Shown here: positions 47,226-64,000 of the stretch, one piece after another
Layout of the letters: the number at the start of each line of letters is the position of its first letter
How positions within the stretch are numbered: the stretch's first letter is position 1
Origin: Sacculina carcini
Taxonomy: Eukaryota > Arthropoda > Thecostraca > Sacculinidae
Direction: 5' to 3'
Length of the DNA stretch: 64,000 nucleotides
Assembly (NCBI GenBank): GCA_916048095.2
Contig: OU696589.1
Span: forward strand, 3,789,448-3,853,447
Made by a program: the position numbers and the translations under genes
Notes under the pieces: generated by a model
What the model saw: the letters and a program-made list of their open reading frames with translations, nothing else
Told to the model about the DNA's origin: nothing
The model's database searches: none

Positions 47226-48227
47226 TGTGGCGTGTCATGCATATTATATTTATTATATTCATGTGTGTATATATAAATGTGTGTATATTTAAATGTGTAT
47301 GCGTGCGCGTATGCGTTTATATGTATGTGCCGCACGTGTTTGTATGTTTTTGTGGCATGCCTTCCAGAATGTTCGGTGTAGGTTAGGTGACGTGTGTCTA
47401 CGTACAACCAGCAAACACGCTTGTTGCATGTGTATACGTGTGCGTATGTGTCTCTATGTATGTGCCGCATGTGTCTGTATGTTTGTGTGGCATGCGTTCT
47501 AGAATATTCCATGTAGGTTAGGTGACGTGTGTGTGCGTGTTAGCTTGCGAAAATAGTTCAGCCAATCACAGTGGCCTACGTGCTGGCGTGATCACATAGC
47601 TACCAATCGGGTGGTTACATTTGTCTTTTACTATTGCCTGGCCAATTGTGTTCCAATGTTCATACGCGGTCCGGTCGATGCACACGCACGGCCAAGTATA
47701 TTTAAGTCCCGTCGCCTCGGTGCGCGGGCAGTTGGACTGGGACTTTGGCAATAGCTTGACTGACAGGGCTACTCTCTGTGTCTCGCTCGCCTTGTGTCAG
47801 TTCGACCCGAGCATCGTCCGACACATTGTGTTGGACAACGTGCTCGTTGCGATTGCCGCGCATTGGCCTAGGATATTACCTGTATTACTTGTAACGGTGC
47901 AGTAGCTGTTTCAGTGGAGGACTCGCTACACCACTGTTACGGAATTCTGTGCCGCGGCCTTCGTGCCGAGGTTTTGCTGGTCTCCGGCCTTTGATATTTA
48001 TTGCGCGATTATTACCTGTATTATTTGTAACGGTGCAGTAGCTGTTTCAGTGGAGGACTCGCTACACCACTGTTACGGAATTCTGTGCCGCGGCCTTCGT
48101 GCCGAGGTTTTGCTGGTCTCCGGCCTTGTGATATTCTATGTACTATTGTTACTGTGTATTTATAATATATCTGCTGTGCTACACCGCTCTTTGTTATGTG
48201 CGCGCTCTGAACGAGCTTCGCGTAACA
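47226..48227 (+). repeat. 3' LTR
   Basis: Identical to 42006-43007 as far as I can compare line by line, including the 136-bp internal duplication. Confidence 0.95.
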
Positions 48228-48231
48228 GTAG

Positions 48232-48650
48232 ATTTATAAAGCGCAAATATTCACACACAGTTTAGAGGTGCTGCAGATAAACAATATTGAACACAAAGAA
48301 AGAAGAACATAAGACATCATAGAAACACAGACAAATGTTATAAACACAAGACATCATATGTCTTTGATAACACATACATACAAAACGAAGACAAATGAAA
48401 AATACATTTTGATAAAATATTCACATATATCGATCAACTATAGAATTTTTCGAAGAGAAAAGTGTTCAAGTGTTTCCGGAAGGATGATAGCGAGCTTTGT
48501 TCTCGAAGATAGTTTGGCAGTGAGTTATAGATCCTACGTGCTGCGTACTCAAAAGTTCGGGTGGTGAGAGATGTCTCGTCCGCTGTCCTTAGCTCATCCA
48601 GTCTAATATGACTACTGCGTAAAAGTACATTAAGTGTTGAATGTGATTCA
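48232..48650 (-). mobile_element. LINE 3' end (CR1/L2-like), interrupted by the LTR element
   Basis: Minus strand encodes LRTADETSLTTRTFEYAARR and IYNSLPNYLREQSSLSSFRK, the end of a CR1/L2-like polymerase, then a 3' UTR ending GCGCTTTATAAATCTAC. The last bases (ATTAT side) lie left of the LTR element at about 41996-42005, so the retrotransposon split this copy. Confidence 0.78.
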
Positions 48651-49307
48651 ATCAGCCATTATTATATAATTGAAATTTGAAACAATTAATATTTTATATT
48701 TTCATTGTTTTTTTATAATCGATCCAACAAAAATATATAATATCACTAACTAGGCAGTGTAAAATCTTATTTTAGTGTTAACTCTTTCAAAAGACACAAT
48801 ATACTTTATGAAACCTTACTGGAGTATATCGATATTTTAAATAAAATTCATTTTACCATGTTTGCTTTCAATTTTCTTCATTTGGTGTTGAAAGAACTTT
48901 CCTTAAATTTCTCCAATTCTCCATATATTTCGGCTCATTTAGCATATCGCCGATACATTCCCGTGTCGGGTTAATCTTAAAACACTCCAAATCACCAACA
49001 AAACACAGCTTGACTTTTGGCGTTTTGATAATTTTCTAGAGATACCGCCAAGTTATGCAAGATCGAGTACAATCGAGTACTTATATTACCCCAGTAGACC
49101 AGACATAGGGACATCTATAAATGCATACCATGCCAATTCGCAATGGGATACAAACTATGCATGGTTCTGCGTAATATCTTCGAGACATCTCTGAGTGAGA
49201 GTGCAATGTAGCTTTTTTCACTGGCATGTATCAACTACAGAAATGGATCTTTACTATGGATTACCGACACCGGCCTAGTCCATTGCGACGTCTCGTCGGC
49301 TTATACG

Positions 49308-49341
<34 letters not shown>

Positions 49342-49420
49342 ATAGTGATGTGGAGGATCCCAATAAGAAGAGTAAAGAGACTGTGCACGTGCGTGCGCAT
49401 ATACTGACTTGATCTTGCAT

Positions 49421-49480
<60 letters not shown>

Positions 49481-49645
49481 CATCATCTCATCTACGGAAG
49501 ATGACTGTATGCTCTCATCGACTAACGCTTGTGTGTGTGTGTGTGTGGGTGTGTGCGTGTGTCTGAAAGAGAGAAATGGATTTCCAGAGAGGCAGTAGAC
49601 TGCATGGCGCCGTGGTGGTGGTCTCGTGTGTCTGGCACGTGCACC
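48651..49645. other. 5' flank of the Skeletor-like gene
   Basis: AT-rich, then two CA tracts (49310-49336 and 49422-49478) and a GT tract (49531-49560). No other exon signature. The promoter of the plus-strand gene should lie here; none is recognisable. Confidence 0.5.
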
Positions 49646-63242
<13,597 letters not shown>

Positions 63243-63301
63243 GTCAGTACAGTCCAGCGTGGTGCCACGGGCAGACGGTGTAATTATGGCATGCCCTTTT
63301 A

Positions 63302-63557
63302 CAGAGCCGTTGCGAGGACTTATGGGGCCCCCCGAAGGCAAGACCTGGGGTCCCATTATGAATAAAGCAACAAATAATGAGTATATTTATTAGACATAAT
63401 CACATAATACAAGCTCAGGTGAAAACATCTGAGCAAAAAGGTAAAGGCTATACATAATAAATATGATAAATATTAATATCATACATGAAGCAACGGGGCC
63501 GCTAAACATTCGGGGCCCCCCGGCCGGGGGGTACGGGGGGCGGTTGCTACGGCTCTG
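63302..63557 (-). mobile_element. hAT-type MITE, family C, exact target-site duplication
   Basis: Ends CAGAGCCGTTGCGAGG and GTTGCTACGGCTCTG; exact 8-bp repeats CCCTTTTA at 63294-63301 and 63558-63565. It is the inverse of the 56627 copy and looks young. Confidence 0.9.
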
Positions 63558-63592
63558 CCCTTTTACGAACGACAAGGATCTGACATCATGTT

Positions 63593-63890
63593 GGTCTCCG
63601 TGGTGTAATGGTAGCTCAACTGTCTCACAAGCCGGGGATCCGTGGTTCGAAGCCCGGTAGAGAACTTATTTGGGCGAATTCTATAATCCAAAAACCCCTG
63701 TCTACCCAGCAGTAAATGGTAGCAGATATCAGTCATGCATATCCTCTCTAATACGTCTTCCGTTCTTGTGGCGCCATAGCGTGGAGAGGCTCGGCTCTGC
63801 GGTGGCAACGAGTTGCACGGGGCACAGCCGTGTTCATAAGCTTCGGCTTCATCCCGTGTAGCAGCTGTCACTTAGAGCTTTCAACCTTTA
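63593..63890 (+). mobile_element. tRNA-Val-derived SINE
   Basis: Head GGTCTCCGTGGTGTAATGG with GTCTCACAAGC anticodon loop and GGTTCGAAGCC box B, then the common body with a ~20 bp internal deletion near 63740. Confidence 0.87.
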
Positions 63891-64000
63891 CAAGTTACTC
63901 TAGGTTATATTGGATGACATTACATAAGACCAGTGAATCTGAATACGCATTGGATTATTGTATATCAGTGGCTCTCTATGATTCCCCACTTGTTCATGAT

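Larger units (their letters stand above)
42006..48227 (+). mobile_element. Ty3/gypsy LTR retrotransposon (Mag/Gulliver-like), looks whole
   Basis: 6222 bp from TGT to ACA, with direct LTRs of 1002 bp and a 4-bp target-site duplication GTAG (42002-42005 and 48228-48231). Parts in order: LTR, primer-binding-site-like sequence just inside (near 43009), gag, pol (protease, reverse transcriptase, RNase H, integrase), purine tract (about 47213-47221), LTR. The LTRs look identical across their length, so insertion is very recent. It is inserted into the 3' tail of an older LINE copy. Family placement is inferred from the gag zinc-finger region and polymerase style. Confidence 0.95.

Overview
This is animal (metazoan) nuclear DNA. 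Its genes are cut into many short exons with mostly GT-AG introns, and it is crowded with (CA)n/(GT)n tracts, minisatellites, hAT-type MITEs, LINE tails and a tRNA-derived SINE. The gene set (GCN2, NUAK kinase, Nup210, Skeletor-type DM13/DOMON protein) points to an invertebrate. I cannot place the phylum from sequence alone.

Layout. (1) 1-2770, plus strand: last three exons of a GCN2 (EIF2AK4) orthologue. (2) 3828-15190, minus strand: a complete NUAK-family kinase gene of 10 coding exons, 1656 aa, convergent with GCN2; a LINE sits in its first intron. (3) 15191-18924: intergenic DNA holding a 1.35 kb hAT relic with a MITE nested in it. (4) 18925-41722, minus strand: a complete NUP210 (gp210) gene of 28 coding exons, 2241 aa, full of CA/GT tracts and three minisatellites. 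(5) 42006-48227: a Ty3/gypsy LTR retrotransposon with identical LTRs, inserted into the 3' tail of an older LINE. (6) 49646 onward, plus strand: a Skeletor-like gene, 13 exons in view, running off the right edge and carrying many MITEs and SINEs in its introns.

All three large gene models were built by hand from homologous peptides, and every exon junction keeps phase. Family comparisons are from memory of the human and fly proteins, not from a search. The genes do not form an operon or pathway: GCN2 and NUAK are stress/energy kinases, Nup210 is the nuclear-pore membrane glycoprotein, and Skeletor is a secreted-type DM13/DOMON protein.

I found no new multi-gene system. The most unusual content is at splice sites: three apparent GC-AG introns in three different genes, a ~1.8 kb minisatellite whose first unit contains the splice donor of a NUP210 exon, (UG)n tracts in place of ordinary polypyrimidine tracts, a perfect 27-bp hairpin just upstream of an acceptor, and dispersed repeats abutting acceptors.
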